In this document: positions 17,947-28,301 of the stretch, piece by piece | How positions within the stretch are numbered: position 1 is the first letter of the stretch | Layout of the letters: every line of letters begins with the position of its first letter | DNA from: Pseudomonas sp. S06B 330 | Lineage (GTDB): Bacteria; Pseudomonadota; Gammaproteobacteria; Pseudomonadales; Pseudomonadaceae | Length of the DNA: 64,000 nt | Assembly (NCBI RefSeq): GCF_002845275.2 | Contig: NZ_CP088149.1 | Location: forward strand, 783,501 to 847,500 | Direction: 5' to 3' | The notes under the pieces: model-generated | Seen by the model: the letters and a program-made list of their open reading frames with translations, nothing else | Databases searched by the model: none | What the model was told of the DNA's origin: nothing | Program-made: the position numbers and the translations under genes

Positions 17947-18593
17947 TGCCGACAAGCCTCGGCTTTCGCGATCTGGGATTGTTGCCCTACGAGCCAGTAC
18001 TTGAGGCCATGCGCCGGTTTACCGACCAGCGCGGCCCGCAAACCGGCGACGAGGTCTGGCTGGTTGAGCACCCTGCGGTGTTCACCCAGGGCCAGGCGGG
18101 CAAGGCCGAGCACCTGCTGGTGCCAGGCGATATTCCGGTGGTGCAGACTGACCGGGGCGGCCAGGTGACCTATCACGGTCCCGGCCAACTGGTGGCTTAC
18201 TTGTTGTTGGATGTTCGCCGGCTTGGATTTGGCGTGCGTGATCTGGTGTCCCGGATCGAGCGTTGCCTGATCGAGTTGCTGGCCAGTTATGACGTCGAGG
18301 CAGCGGCTAAGCCGGATGCGCCTGGCGTGTATGTCGACGGGGCGAAAATTGCCTCCCTCGGCTTGCGGATTCGCAATGGCTGTTCGTTCCATGGCCTTGC
18401 CTTGAACGTGGATATGGACCTTGCGCCATTCCGCCGGATTAACCCCTGCGGGTATGCGGGGCTGGCTATGACCCAGCTGCGCGATCAGGCAGGCTCGATC
18501 GAACTCTCTGAGGTAAGGGCAAGGCTGCGCGGGCAGCTGGTCAAGCACCTCGACTATGCTGAGCAGACGACCCTTACGGGCGGAATATTCTGA
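17943..18593 (+). CDS. lipB: Octanoyl-[acyl-carrier-protein]-protein N-octanoyltransferase
   Basis: 216 residues, the normal LipB length. LipB transfers octanoate from ACP to the lipoyl domains of dehydrogenase complexes. The motif [23 protein letters not shown] is the family signature; the catalytic Lys is in [24 protein letters not shown] and the catalytic Cys in [14 protein letters not shown]. The start codon (GTG at 17943) overlaps the ybeD stop, and lipA follows 2 bases after its stop, so ybeD-lipB-lipA is one operon. Confidence 0.96.
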   Translation: MMPTSLGFRDLGLLPYEPVLEAMRRFTDQRGPQTGDEVWLVEHPAVFTQGQAGKAEHLLVPGDIPVVQTDRGGQVTYHGPGQLVAYLLLDVRRLGFGVRDLVSRIERCLIELLASYDVEAAAKPDAPGVYVDGAKIASLGLRIRNGCSFHGLALNVDMDLAPFRRINPCGYAGLAMTQLRDQAGSIELSEVRARLRGQLVKHLDYAEQTTLTGGIF

Positions 18594-18595
18594 AT

Positions 18596-19594
18596 ATGAC
18601 TACTGTTGTGCAAGAACCAGTGCAAAGTGTGACACCAGCACCACGGCCCAAGGTCGAGGCGGGTGTCAAACTGCGTGGCGCGGAAAAAGTCGCGCGTATC
18701 CCGGTAAAGATCATCCCCACCGACGAGCTGCCGAAAAAACCTGACTGGATCCGCGTGCGTATCCCGGTTTCGCCGGAAGTCGACCGTATCAAGCAACTGC
18801 TGCGCAAGCACAAGCTGCACAGCGTGTGTGAAGAGGCCTCCTGCCCGAACCTGGGCGAGTGCTTCTCCGGTGGTACCGCGACCTTCATGATCATGGGTGA
18901 CATCTGCACCCGTCGTTGCCCGTTCTGCGACGTGGGTCACGGTCGTCCGAAGCCTCTGGACGTCGACGAGCCGAAGAACCTCGCGGTGGCCATCGCTGAC
19001 CTGCGCCTTAAGTACGTGGTCATCACCTCGGTGGACCGCGACGACCTGCGCGACGGTGGTGCCCAGCACTTTGCTGACTGCATCCGTGAGATCCGCGCGC
19101 TGTCGCCGGGTGTCCAACTGGAAACCCTGGTGCCTGACTACCGTGGGCGGATGGACGTGGCGTTGGCCATCACCGCCGAAACCCCGCCGGATGTGTTCAA
19201 CCACAACCTTGAAACCGTCCCGCGCCTGTACAAGGCCGCGCGTCCGGGTTCTGACTATCAGTGGTCGCTGACCCTGCTGCAGAAGTTCAAGGAACTGGTG
19301 CCGCACGTACCGACCAAGTCTGGCTTGATGCTGGGTCTGGGCGAGACCGACGAAGAAGTGATCGAAGTGATGCACCGCATGCGCGAGCACAACATCGATA
19401 TGCTGACCCTGGGGCAGTACCTGCAGCCGTCGCGCAGCCACTTGCCGGTGCAGCGCTTCGTGCACCCGGACACCTTCGCCTGGTTCGCCGAAGAAGGTTA
19501 TAAGATGGGCTTCAAGAACGTCGCGTCCGGCCCTCTGGTACGTTCTTCGTACCATGCTGACCAGCAGGCGCACGAGGCCAAGATCAAGCTCTGA
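18596..19594 (+). CDS. lipA: Lipoyl synthase (radical SAM)
   Basis: 332 residues. LipA inserts two sulfur atoms into the octanoyl chain on its protein carrier. Both clusters' cysteine motifs are present: [12 protein letters not shown] (auxiliary cluster, C-x4-C-x5-C) and CTRRCPFCD (radical SAM C-x3-C-x2-C). The conserved C-terminal RSSY motif, a ligand of the auxiliary cluster, is present in [12 protein letters not shown]. The first 50 or so residues are a variable extension. It is the last gene of the ybeD-lipB-lipA operon and has a terminator after it. Confidence 0.97.
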   Translation: MTTVVQEPVQSVTPAPRPKVEAGVKLRGAEKVARIPVKIIPTDELPKKPDWIRVRIPVSPEVDRIKQLLRKHKLHSVCEEASCPNLGECFSGGTATFMIMGDICTRRCPFCDVGHGRPKPLDVDEPKNLAVAIADLRLKYVVITSVDRDDLRDGGAQHFADCIREIRALSPGVQLETLVPDYRGRMDVALAITAETPPDVFNHNLETVPRLYKAARPGSDYQWSLTLLQKFKELVPHVPTKSGLMLGLGETDEEVIEVMHRMREHNIDMLTLGQYLQPSRSHLPVQRFVHPDTFAWFAEEGYKMGFKNVASGPLVRSSYHADQQAHEAKIKL

Positions 19595-19608
19595 TCCTGG
19601 CTTTGTAC

Positions 19609-19648
19609 AATGCCGATGTCCGCTTGCCAGCGGCATCGGCATTTTTTG
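19609..19648 (+). terminator. Rho-independent terminator after lipA
   Basis: Stem AATGCCGATG / CATCGGCATT (19609-19618 and 19634-19643) closing on a short GC-rich loop and followed by TTTTTTGTTT, fifteen bases after the lipA stop. Confidence 0.85.
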
Positions 19649-19729
19649 TTTCTGGCAGTTGTTCCACGCGCTATTTGAGCGTCAACCGTCATAGCGTTGG
19701 GGCTCATGTCCATACAAGGAGTCGTCTGG

Positions 19730-20689
19730 ATGAACCTTCCCTGCGATCATCAACCCAGTCTGTACGCAGACAGCTCGAAACTGCCCAAGGCACTGCCTGA
19801 CAACGGTCGTATCGCCATCATCGCCCCAGCTGGGCCTGCCCAGCTTGATACGCTCACGGCCATTAAGTGGTTTGAAGCACGTGGCTACCTGTGCCGGATC
19901 TATCCCGGGGTCACCGAAGCCGAGGGCTATTTGGCCGGAAGTGATGCGCGGCGCCTGGCGGACCTGCATGCGGCGTTCGCGGCGACCGATGTCGACGCCA
20001 TCATCTGTCTTCGCGGTGGCTACGGCAGCATGCGTCTGCTGGAAGGGCTCGACTATGCGCTGCTGCGCAGTAATCCCAAACCATTGGTGGGCTACAGCGA
20101 TATCACGGCGCTGCACAATGCGATTGCCCGGCATGCCGGTTTCGTGACCTTCCATGGCGCGATGCTCAAGTCGGAGTTGCTGGCAAACAAGCAGGAGCCA
20201 AGTGTGTCTTCGCTCTTCGAGCAGCTCAGCGGGCGGTTGAAGTCTGGTGACAGCTTCCAGCACCCAGCCAGATACCCGCTGAGCACAATCGTTTCTGGCG
20301 CTGCGTCAGGGCGGCTGATGGGCGGCAATCTGGCGATGCTCTGTGCAACCTTATGTACGTCAGCAGAACTCAACTGCCGCGATGGCATTCTGTTTATCGA
20401 GGATGTTAACGAGCCGCTGTACCGCATCGACCGGTTGTTGACCCAGTTGCGTCTGGCTGGCAGGTTTGACGGGCTGCGCGGTGTGCTGGTAGGGGACTTT
20501 GCCGGATTGAAGGTAGAGGCGCTGAGGCCGTTGTTGCAGGCAACATTCGAACCCTTGCAAATACCGGTGCTGGCCGGTTGGCGCAGTGGCCATTGCGATC
20601 CCAATCTCACCTTGCCGTTGGGTGCGCAGGTTCATCTGGATGCTGATCAGCATTGCCTGCGATTGCAGCAGGATCTCTTCGCACAATAA
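19730..20689 (+). CDS. ldcA: Murein tetrapeptide LD-carboxypeptidase (peptidase S66)
   Basis: 319 residues from ATG 19730, chosen because it has an AAGGAG ribosome site 10 bases upstream; ATGs at 19697 and 19706 lack one. LdcA removes the terminal D-Ala from recycled tetrapeptides in the cytoplasm, feeding Mpl. The catalytic Ser123 is in VGYSDITALH, the Glu in FIEDVNEPLYRIDR and the His in GHCDPNLTLPLG, the S66 triad. IIAPAGPA near the N terminus and LRGGYGSMRLL are family motifs. No signal peptide, in keeping with a cytoplasmic role. A shared bidirectional terminator follows. Confidence 0.92.
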   Translation: MNLPCDHQPSLYADSSKLPKALPDNGRIAIIAPAGPAQLDTLTAIKWFEARGYLCRIYPGVTEAEGYLAGSDARRLADLHAAFAATDVDAIICLRGGYGSMRLLEGLDYALLRSNPKPLVGYSDITALHNAIARHAGFVTFHGAMLKSELLANKQEPSVSSLFEQLSGRLKSGDSFQHPARYPLSTIVSGAASGRLMGGNLAMLCATLCTSAELNCRDGILFIEDVNEPLYRIDRLLTQLRLAGRFDGLRGVLVGDFAGLKVEALRPLLQATFEPLQIPVLAGWRSGHCDPNLTLPLGAQVHLDADQHCLRLQQDLFAQ

Positions 20690-20718
20690 AAAACGCCCCG
20701 TAACCGGGGCGTTTTTGT
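20689..20718. terminator. Bidirectional terminator between ldcA and the lytic transglycosylase gene
   Basis: A perfect 12-bp stem (AAAAACGCCCCG, 20689-20700; CGGGGCGTTTTT, 20705-20716) with loop TAAC. The arms give A-tracts and T-tracts on both strands, so it can stop transcription from both convergent genes. It overlaps the ldcA stop codon. Confidence 0.9.
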
Positions 20719-22034
20719 TATGGCTGACGCAGGCTGTCCAGCAGCTTATGGGTTGGATAGCCATCTGCCGGCCACCCCAACGCTTGCTGCGCAGTACGGA
20801 TGGCCTTGCGGGTGTTGGCGCCGATAATGCCATCGGCGGTGCCCGCGTCGTAGTTTTTGGCACTGAGCAGTGTCTGCAGCTCGACGCGCTCGCTGCGACT
20901 CAGGGGCAGATCGTCTTTTGGCCAGCCGCCAGCAATGTAGCCCGAGCCATCGAAACGCTGACCGAGCAGGCCGACGGCCAGGGCATAGGACGACGAGTTG
21001 TTGTACCTGAGGATCGCGCGGAAGTTATCCAGCACCAGGAACGCTGGACCGCGATAACCGGCGGGCAGCAACAGGGCAGCAGAAAGCTGCTCACTACCGG
21101 CTGGCAGGCGTACTCCGGCCGGTAGCTTCAGGCCCAACTGCATCCATTCGGCGACAGTCTTGCGCTGCGCGCCGTCGGCGATCCAGTAGTCGAAGCCGCC
21201 AGGTACTTGGACTTCGAAGCCCCAGGGTTGACCGCGTTTCCAGCCCGAGCTTTGCAGGTAATGGGCGGTGGAGGCCAGGGCATCGGCAGAGCTGTTCCAG
21301 ATATCCCGGCGGCCGTCGCCGTCGAAGTCCACCGCATGGGTGTTATAGGTGGTCGGGATGAACTGAGTCTGGCCCATAGCGCCGGCCCAAGAGCCGCGCA
21401 TGGCCTCCGGCTGGATGTCGCCGTTCTGCAGAATCTGCAGGGCCGCGATCAGTTGGTCTTGGGCGAACTGTGGGCGCCGACCTTCATAGGCCAAGGTTGC
21501 CAGCGAACGGATCACGGATTTGCTGCCCTGGAACTGGCCAAAGTTGCTTTCCATGCCCCAGACCGAGACCAGCACATTGCGGTCGACGCCGTAGCGTTGT
21601 TCGATCTGGCCCAACAGCTCGGCATGTTTTTCCAGCAGTGCTTTACCGTTGCGCACGCGCAGTGGTGACAGTGCGCCGTCGAGGTATTCCCAGACTGGCC
21701 GGGTGAATTCTGGCTGGCTACGGTCAGCCTTGATCACATCCATGTCGGGCGTGACTCCGAGGAAGGCGCGGTCAAAGAGGCTGGCATTGATGCCGGCTTG
21801 CAAGGCTTGCTGACGGAAGCTCGCTTGCCACTGCGCAAAGGTTTGTAACGGTTGAATTTCAGTGCTGGTGTCGATCGCCGGATTTGGCACGGTCACGACC
21901 GGAGCAGGCTGGGCAGGTGCCAGCGGCAACGCATCGGCGGCGGTGGGTTTTTCCGCACAGGCGACAAGCAAGATGAGGCTGGAGGCAGCGATCAGCTGGC
22001 GAGGTTGCCAGCGATGGGAAAGACAAAGGGGCAT
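20718..22034 (-). CDS. MltB-family lytic murein transglycosylase lipoprotein with peptidoglycan-binding domain
   Basis: 438 residues from ATG 22034, which yields the signal MPLCLSHRWQPRQLIAASSLILLVAC with a lipobox-like LLVAC; the frame opens 14 codons earlier without a proper signal. The transglycosylase domain (about 60-350) has the catalytic Glu in SVWGMESNFGQFQGSK and the fold signatures GSWAGAMGQTQFIPTTY and VDFDGDGRRDIWNS. The C-terminal 70 residues are a PG_binding_1 domain (LLSAKNYDAGTADGIIGANTRKAI). It cleaves glycan strands in the periplasm. It is a second MltB-type enzyme in the window beside the rodA-linked one. Confidence 0.92.
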   Translation of the reverse strand: MPLCLSHRWQPRQLIAASSLILLVACAEKPTAADALPLAPAQPAPVVTVPNPAIDTSTEIQPLQTFAQWQASFRQQALQAGINASLFDRAFLGVTPDMDVIKADRSQPEFTRPVWEYLDGALSPLRVRNGKALLEKHAELLGQIEQRYGVDRNVLVSVWGMESNFGQFQGSKSVIRSLATLAYEGRRPQFAQDQLIAALQILQNGDIQPEAMRGSWAGAMGQTQFIPTTYNTHAVDFDGDGRRDIWNSSADALASTAHYLQSSGWKRGQPWGFEVQVPGGFDYWIADGAQRKTVAEWMQLGLKLPAGVRLPAGSEQLSAALLLPAGYRGPAFLVLDNFRAILRYNNSSSYALAVGLLGQRFDGSGYIAGGWPKDDLPLSRSERVELQTLLSAKNYDAGTADGIIGANTRKAIRTAQQALGWPADGYPTHKLLDSLRQP

Positions 22035-22095
22035 GCACAGGTCCAGGTATTTCAGGTCAGGTGACGACCATACCATGCCTGTCGATTTCTTGCTT

Positions 22096-22260
22096 TTATG
22101 CTGCCAAAAAGTAAGAAGCCTCCCAATCTCTCGATTGGAAGGCTTCGCGGCGGTAGCTGCCTTTGCCTTTGCCGGCTCGTTCCTGGCGGCTGCGGAACAG
22201 GGGTTGGGCGATGATTGATTTGGCCTTGTTGGGCCCGGGCTTTGCGGGTTTTTTGCTCAT
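22096..22260 (-). CDS. arfA: Alternative ribosome-rescue factor A
   Basis: 54 residues, reading MSKKPAKPGPNKAKSIIA, then PLFRSRQERAGKGKGSYRRE and EASYFLAA at the end. ArfA recruits RF2 to ribosomes stalled at an mRNA 3' end. The PLFR-R-E-KGKGSYRR core is the family hallmark and is short in Pseudomonas. A GGA lies about 12 bases upstream of the ATG. A terminator-like hairpin (22115-22146) with a T-tract falls inside the last 15 codons, so many transcripts should lack the stop codon, matching the known regulation in which arfA mRNA is non-stop and its product is degraded by tmRNA tagging unless trans-translation fails. A different overlapping frame (22052-22513) is a shadow. Confidence 0.9.
   Translation of the reverse strand: MSKKPAKPGPNKAKSIIAQPLFRSRQERAGKGKGSYRREAFQSRDWEASYFLAA
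22103..22146 (-). terminator. Intrinsic terminator / RNase III-type hairpin inside arfA
   Basis: On the minus strand the last codons of arfA form a 14-bp stem (GAAGCCTTCCAATC / GATTGGGAGGCTTC with one wobble pair) closed by GAGA, followed by TTACTTTTT. The hairpin is within the coding region, before the TAA. See arfA. Confidence 0.82.
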
Positions 22261-22343
22261 GACTGGAATCCTGCTGGGTGGGTGTTGCTGCGCAATATAA
22301 GGGCGAAGTCATGGTGGGGCAAGTTGCGTGTGGAGCACCACGT

Positions 22344-22492
22344 GCTGTAGCTGCTGCCGAGGCACGAGGCTGCGATCGGCTGCAGAGCAGTCGCAACTCG
22401 GGCACCTCGTTGGACCTGACGGATTGTGGTGCCTGGTTTTGCGGCCGTTTCACGCCCGATCGCAGCCTTACGGCAGCGGCTACGGGGCCAGT
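22344..22492. repeat. Pseudomonas REP pair (inverted palindromes)
   Basis: Inverted copies of the GTAGCxGCTGCCG...GGCTGCGATCGG palindrome at about 22346-22390 and 22457-22487. The left copy matches, in opposite orientation, the copy at 1261-1305. It fills the gap between arfA and holA. Confidence 0.8.
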
Positions 22493-22509
22493 GAAGACGC
22501 GCGATAGAT

Positions 22510-23547
22510 TCACTCTGCTGGCAAGGCTAGGCGCTGTCCCGCCATCAACAATGATAAGCGCGCCAGGCTGGTCCAGGGCGAGCCCTGTGCCTGACCCTTG
22601 ATTTGCGCATCAATGCGCTGAGCATCTTGTAACAACTGGCTCCAGCGCTGTGCTGAATGGCGCTGCAAGGCTTTACTCATCAAGGGTTTGCGCTTATCCC
22701 AGACCGGTGGGCGCGCCTGGCTGAAGGCCTTGTCCAACGGCACGCCCTGGCTGTACTGCTGAGCAAGGCTCGCCAACAGGCGCAATTCCCGGGCCAGGGC
22801 CCAGAGAATTACCGGTGGTTCAACGCCTTCGCCGCGCAGCCCTTCGAGCATACGCAGGGCATGCGCAGCCTCACCATTGAGAATGGCATCGACCAGGCCG
22901 AAGACATCGAAACGCGCACTGTCGGCCACCGCCGCTTGCACGGTTTCGACAGTGATCTGATTGCCTTCAGCCAATAGCTTGAGCTTCTCGATCTCCTGGG
23001 CGGCGGCCAGCAAATTGCCTTCGACGCGCGCGGCAATCAGGTCGACGGCGTCGCGCTGAGCCGATAGCCCGGCCTGAGCCAAGCGCTGATTGATCCACTG
23101 TGGCAGTTGTTGGGTGTCGACCGGCCAGATCTGGATGAACTGGACCTGTTGCCCCTCAATGAGTGCTTTGCCCCACTTGGTCTTCTGCGCACTGCCGTCA
23201 AGCTTGGGCAGGCTGATCAGCAGCAGGGTGTCCTCAGCGGGGCGCGAGCAGTATTCGATCAGTGCCGCAGCACCTTTATCACCGGGCTTGCCAGAAGGCA
23301 GGCGCAGTTCCAGCAGGCGCCGCTGGGCGAACAATGACAGGCTGGCACCGGCCTGGAGCAGGGTACCCCAGTCGAAGTTGGCGTCGGCACTGAACACCTG
23401 GCGTTCGTCAAAACCTTGCTGGCGGGCAGCGGCACGTACGGCGTCGGCGGCTTCCTGGCACAGCAGCGGATCATCGCCACTGATCACATAGACTGGAGCG
23501 AGGCTGCCTTGCAGGTGCTTGTTGAGCTGGGCGGGGGCGAGTTTCAT
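22510..23547 (-). CDS. holA: DNA polymerase III delta subunit
   Basis: 345 residues, the normal HolA length. Delta opens the beta sliding clamp as part of the clamp loader. N-terminal MKLAPAQLNKHLQGSLAPVYVISGDDPLLCQEAADAVR and the FDERQVFSADANFDWGTLL stretch are typical; the middle has the DLIAARVEGNLLAAAQEIEKL segment of the AAA+-like lid, and the C terminus contains LAREL.LLA helices of the collar domain. No Walker motifs, as expected for delta. It follows lptE and leuS on the minus strand. Confidence 0.96.
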   Translation of the reverse strand: MKLAPAQLNKHLQGSLAPVYVISGDDPLLCQEAADAVRAAARQQGFDERQVFSADANFDWGTLLQAGASLSLFAQRRLLELRLPSGKPGDKGAAALIEYCSRPAEDTLLLISLPKLDGSAQKTKWGKALIEGQQVQFIQIWPVDTQQLPQWINQRLAQAGLSAQRDAVDLIAARVEGNLLAAAQEIEKLKLLAEGNQITVETVQAAVADSARFDVFGLVDAILNGEAAHALRMLEGLRGEGVEPPVILWALARELRLLASLAQQYSQGVPLDKAFSQARPPVWDKRKPLMSKALQRHSAQRWSQLLQDAQRIDAQIKGQAQGSPWTSLARLSLLMAGQRLALPAE

Positions 23548-23583
23548 GGGCGCATGCGGGGCACCGAAGTGCCCCGTTCAAAC

Positions 23584-24189
23584 TCAGTTGGCGGGCAGTT
23601 GCAGGGGCGACTGCTGAGGCGTCTCGTCCTGGGCGCGGCGGGCCGCTTCCAGAGCATCGGCTTCGGCCTTGGCGCGGGCATCGGCTTCTACCTGCAGCTG
23701 GTCGAGCTGGCTTGGGGTCAGCAGTTGCAGGCGTACCAGCATGTTCTGTACCAGCTCGCGACGCATTTCTTCGCGGGTCTGGGTGGAGTCCTGGTCGGCG
23801 CCGGTGATGTTGTTGCCGTCGTACACGTAGACTTTGCGCACTTCGAGCTTGTCGTTGAGCAGGTTGGTGTCGTTCAGGCCATTGATGCTGTAGCTCAGCA
23901 CCGTGGTCAGTTCGTACTCAGCACTGCCCGAACCGCCAGCATAGGTGGCTGCACGCTGGGATTCTGCTTCGTTGGTCAGCACCAGACGGTAGGGTGCGCC
24001 GGTGTGAACGTTGACGCCGCTGGTTTGCAGGGCTCGACGCAGCTGGGTCACGGTTTCGCCGTAGGCGTTGCGCGCGCTGACGTCCAGTTCTTTGATGGCC
24101 ATTTCAGTGGTGCCGGTACCACGCAGCTGGAAACCGCAGGCGCTGAGCATCACGGCCAGGCCCATTACCAGCAGATTGCGTTTGATCAT
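23584..24189 (-). CDS. lptE: LPS-assembly lipoprotein LptE
   Basis: 201 residues from ATG 24189, giving the signal peptide MIKRNLLVMGLAVMLSAC with the lipobox LSAC (Cys18). LptE sits inside the LptD barrel and helps place LPS in the outer membrane. The mature start CGFQLRGTGTTEMAIKELDVSARN and later TYAGGSGSAEYELTTVLSYSI are family-typical. The C-terminal 50 residues are Ala/Gln rich (LDQLQVEADARAKAEADAL), an extension common in Pseudomonas LptE. Order leuS-lptE-holA is conserved across gammaproteobacteria. Confidence 0.95.
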   Translation of the reverse strand: MIKRNLLVMGLAVMLSACGFQLRGTGTTEMAIKELDVSARNAYGETVTQLRRALQTSGVNVHTGAPYRLVLTNEAESQRAATYAGGSGSAEYELTTVLSYSINGLNDTNLLNDKLEVRKVYVYDGNNITGADQDSTQTREEMRRELVQNMLVRLQLLTPSQLDQLQVEADARAKAEADALEAARRAQDETPQQSPLQLPAN

Positions 24190-24254
24190 CTTGTTGCTCC
24201 CTTGTGGGCCGATTCTGTGCACCGGCCCGCCATTCATGCGGGCCGGTATTCCTG

Positions 24255-26948
<2,694 letters not shown>

Positions 26949-27098
26949 CTAGCATACATGACCCCTGTCCATCGAGGGAAACCCTGATTGCACTGCCAGA
27001 GCCGCTGCGGGCCGTTGGTCGCAGCGTCCTGCTGCTTTTTCGAGTGACGCTAAGCTCACTGTTGGGGGGAGATATTTTATCTTCAATGAGGTGAACGG

Positions 27099-27416
27099 AT
27101 GGGAGAGTCGCAGTTACAAGTAACGAAACCGGAGCTTTACGAACGGTTGATCGATCGTCTGGGGCTCGCCCTGGATGTTGCCAGAACCTCCGTTCGGTTA
27201 CGCGATGAAGTGCCTGCTGAATTGGAACTGCGTGGCTTGAGCCGCGCTGAATTCGATGTAATCAAAGCCTATCTGGATGCTCTTCCAGAGGGCAGGCATG
27301 GATGCGCTGGCGCACAGCTAACAGCGGAGCCGCCACCGTCGGCCAGAGTCGTCTGGCTCAAGGATAAGACGCGCTCCACCACCACGGCAAAATCCAGGAC
27401 GCTGCAATTCAAATAG
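27099..27416 (+). CDS. Hypothetical protein
   Basis: 105 residues; I do not recognise a family. A good ribosome site (GAGG, 7-base spacer) precedes ATG 27099, and codon use looks genuine, so it is likely real. The N-terminal 65 residues are helical and charged (KPELYERLIDRLGLALDVARTSVRLRDEVPAELELRGLS); the last 40 are low-complexity and basic (RSTTTAKSRTLQFK). It is divergent from leuS and precedes a hairpin and ydcF. Confidence 0.6.
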   Translation: MGESQLQVTKPELYERLIDRLGLALDVARTSVRLRDEVPAELELRGLSRAEFDVIKAYLDALPEGRHGCAGAQLTAEPPPSARVVWLKDKTRSTTTAKSRTLQFK

Positions 27417-27471
27417 CCGTTCGGATTCCCAGGCGCAATGCGGAGTGCGCCCCCTTTGCAAAAAATAAGAT

Positions 27472-27506
27472 GATCGGCATCTGACTATTGTTGCCAGGTG
27501 CCGATC
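27472..27506 (+). other. Imperfect inverted repeat between the hypothetical gene and ydcF
   Basis: GATCGGCATCTG (27472-27483) faces CAGGTGCCGATC (27495-27506) with one mismatch, loop 11 bases. No T-tract follows on the plus strand, so it may be a weak terminator, an mRNA structure or a protein site. Confidence 0.45.
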
Positions 27507-27539
27507 CTCTTAGGCTGCGCACCTCCATGGAGGTGACCT

Positions 27540-28301
27540 GTGCCAATTCGTTATTTCATCAAACAATTGCTTCTGCCACCTGGCGTACTCTTCCTGCTGT
27601 TGATTGCGGCCTGGTGGCTTCGCCGTTCCTGGCCGCGACTGTCAGCCCTGTGTTTTGTCCTGGGCCTGGGTGGCTTGTGGGCGATGAGTCTGCCGATCGT
27701 CGTCGAGCGCTCAGCGCGTGTGCTGGAAACCGAGCCTGCCCTGAGTCATGAACAATGGGCGCGCCTGTCCGAGCAGGCAGACGCCATTGTGGTGCTGGGG
27801 GCTGGGCGTGAGCGCGGCGATCCGGCCTGGGATTTCGTTGATCAGCCCACGGGTGTTGCCATGGAGCGCCTGCGTTACGCCGCGCAACTGGCCAAGGCCT
27901 CAGGCTTGCCGTTGTTAATCAGCGGTGGCTTGCACTACGGCACGCCGCCCAGCGAGGCACAGTTGATGGCCGATGCGCTGCAGCGTGACCTGGGCGTGAG
28001 TGTGCGTTGGAAGGAAGAGCGCAGCCGTACCACCTGGGAGAATGCCCAGATGAGCGCCGAGATGCTGTTGCCTCTGGGTATCAAACGGGTGGTCGTGGTG
28101 ACTCAAGCCTGGCACATGCAGCGCTCACGCTGGAGCTTCGAGCGCGCAGGATTTGCTGTGGTGCCAGCACCAGTGGGCTTTCTCGGCCGCGATCACGCGC
28201 GCCCGTTTGGCGGCTGGCTGCCGGAAAGCAAGGCGATCTGGCAGAGCGGCCAATTGCTCAATGAGGCAATTGGCCTGCTCGGTTACCGGCTCTTCTACTA
28301 A
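27540..28301 (+). CDS. ydcF: YdcF-family (DUF218) membrane protein
   Basis: 253 residues, GTG start at 27540 with a strong GGAGG site 6 bases upstream. Two N-terminal helices (QLLLPPGVLFLLLIAAWWL and LSALCFVLGLGGLWAMSL) are followed by a DUF218 domain with motifs IVVLGAGRERG, PLLISGGLHYGTPPSEAQLM, ERSRTTWENAQMSAEM and VVTQAWHMQRS. This group includes the ElyC/SanA-type proteins linked to envelope polysaccharide carrier recycling and vancomycin sensitivity; the exact activity is unknown. The gene end overlaps the convergent lnt stop by four bases. Confidence 0.85.
   Translation: MPIRYFIKQLLLPPGVLFLLLIAAWWLRRSWPRLSALCFVLGLGGLWAMSLPIVVERSARVLETEPALSHEQWARLSEQADAIVVLGAGRERGDPAWDFVDQPTGVAMERLRYAAQLAKASGLPLLISGGLHYGTPPSEAQLMADALQRDLGVSVRWKEERSRTTWENAQMSAEMLLPLGIKRVVVVTQAWHMQRSRWSFERAGFAVVPAPVGFLGRDHARPFGGWLPESKAIWQSGQLLNEAIGLLGYRLFY

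Noticed and set aside
22052..22513. Long minus-strand frame covering arfA
   Set aside because: The frame runs through a REP element and has no family match; arfA in another frame matches fully.
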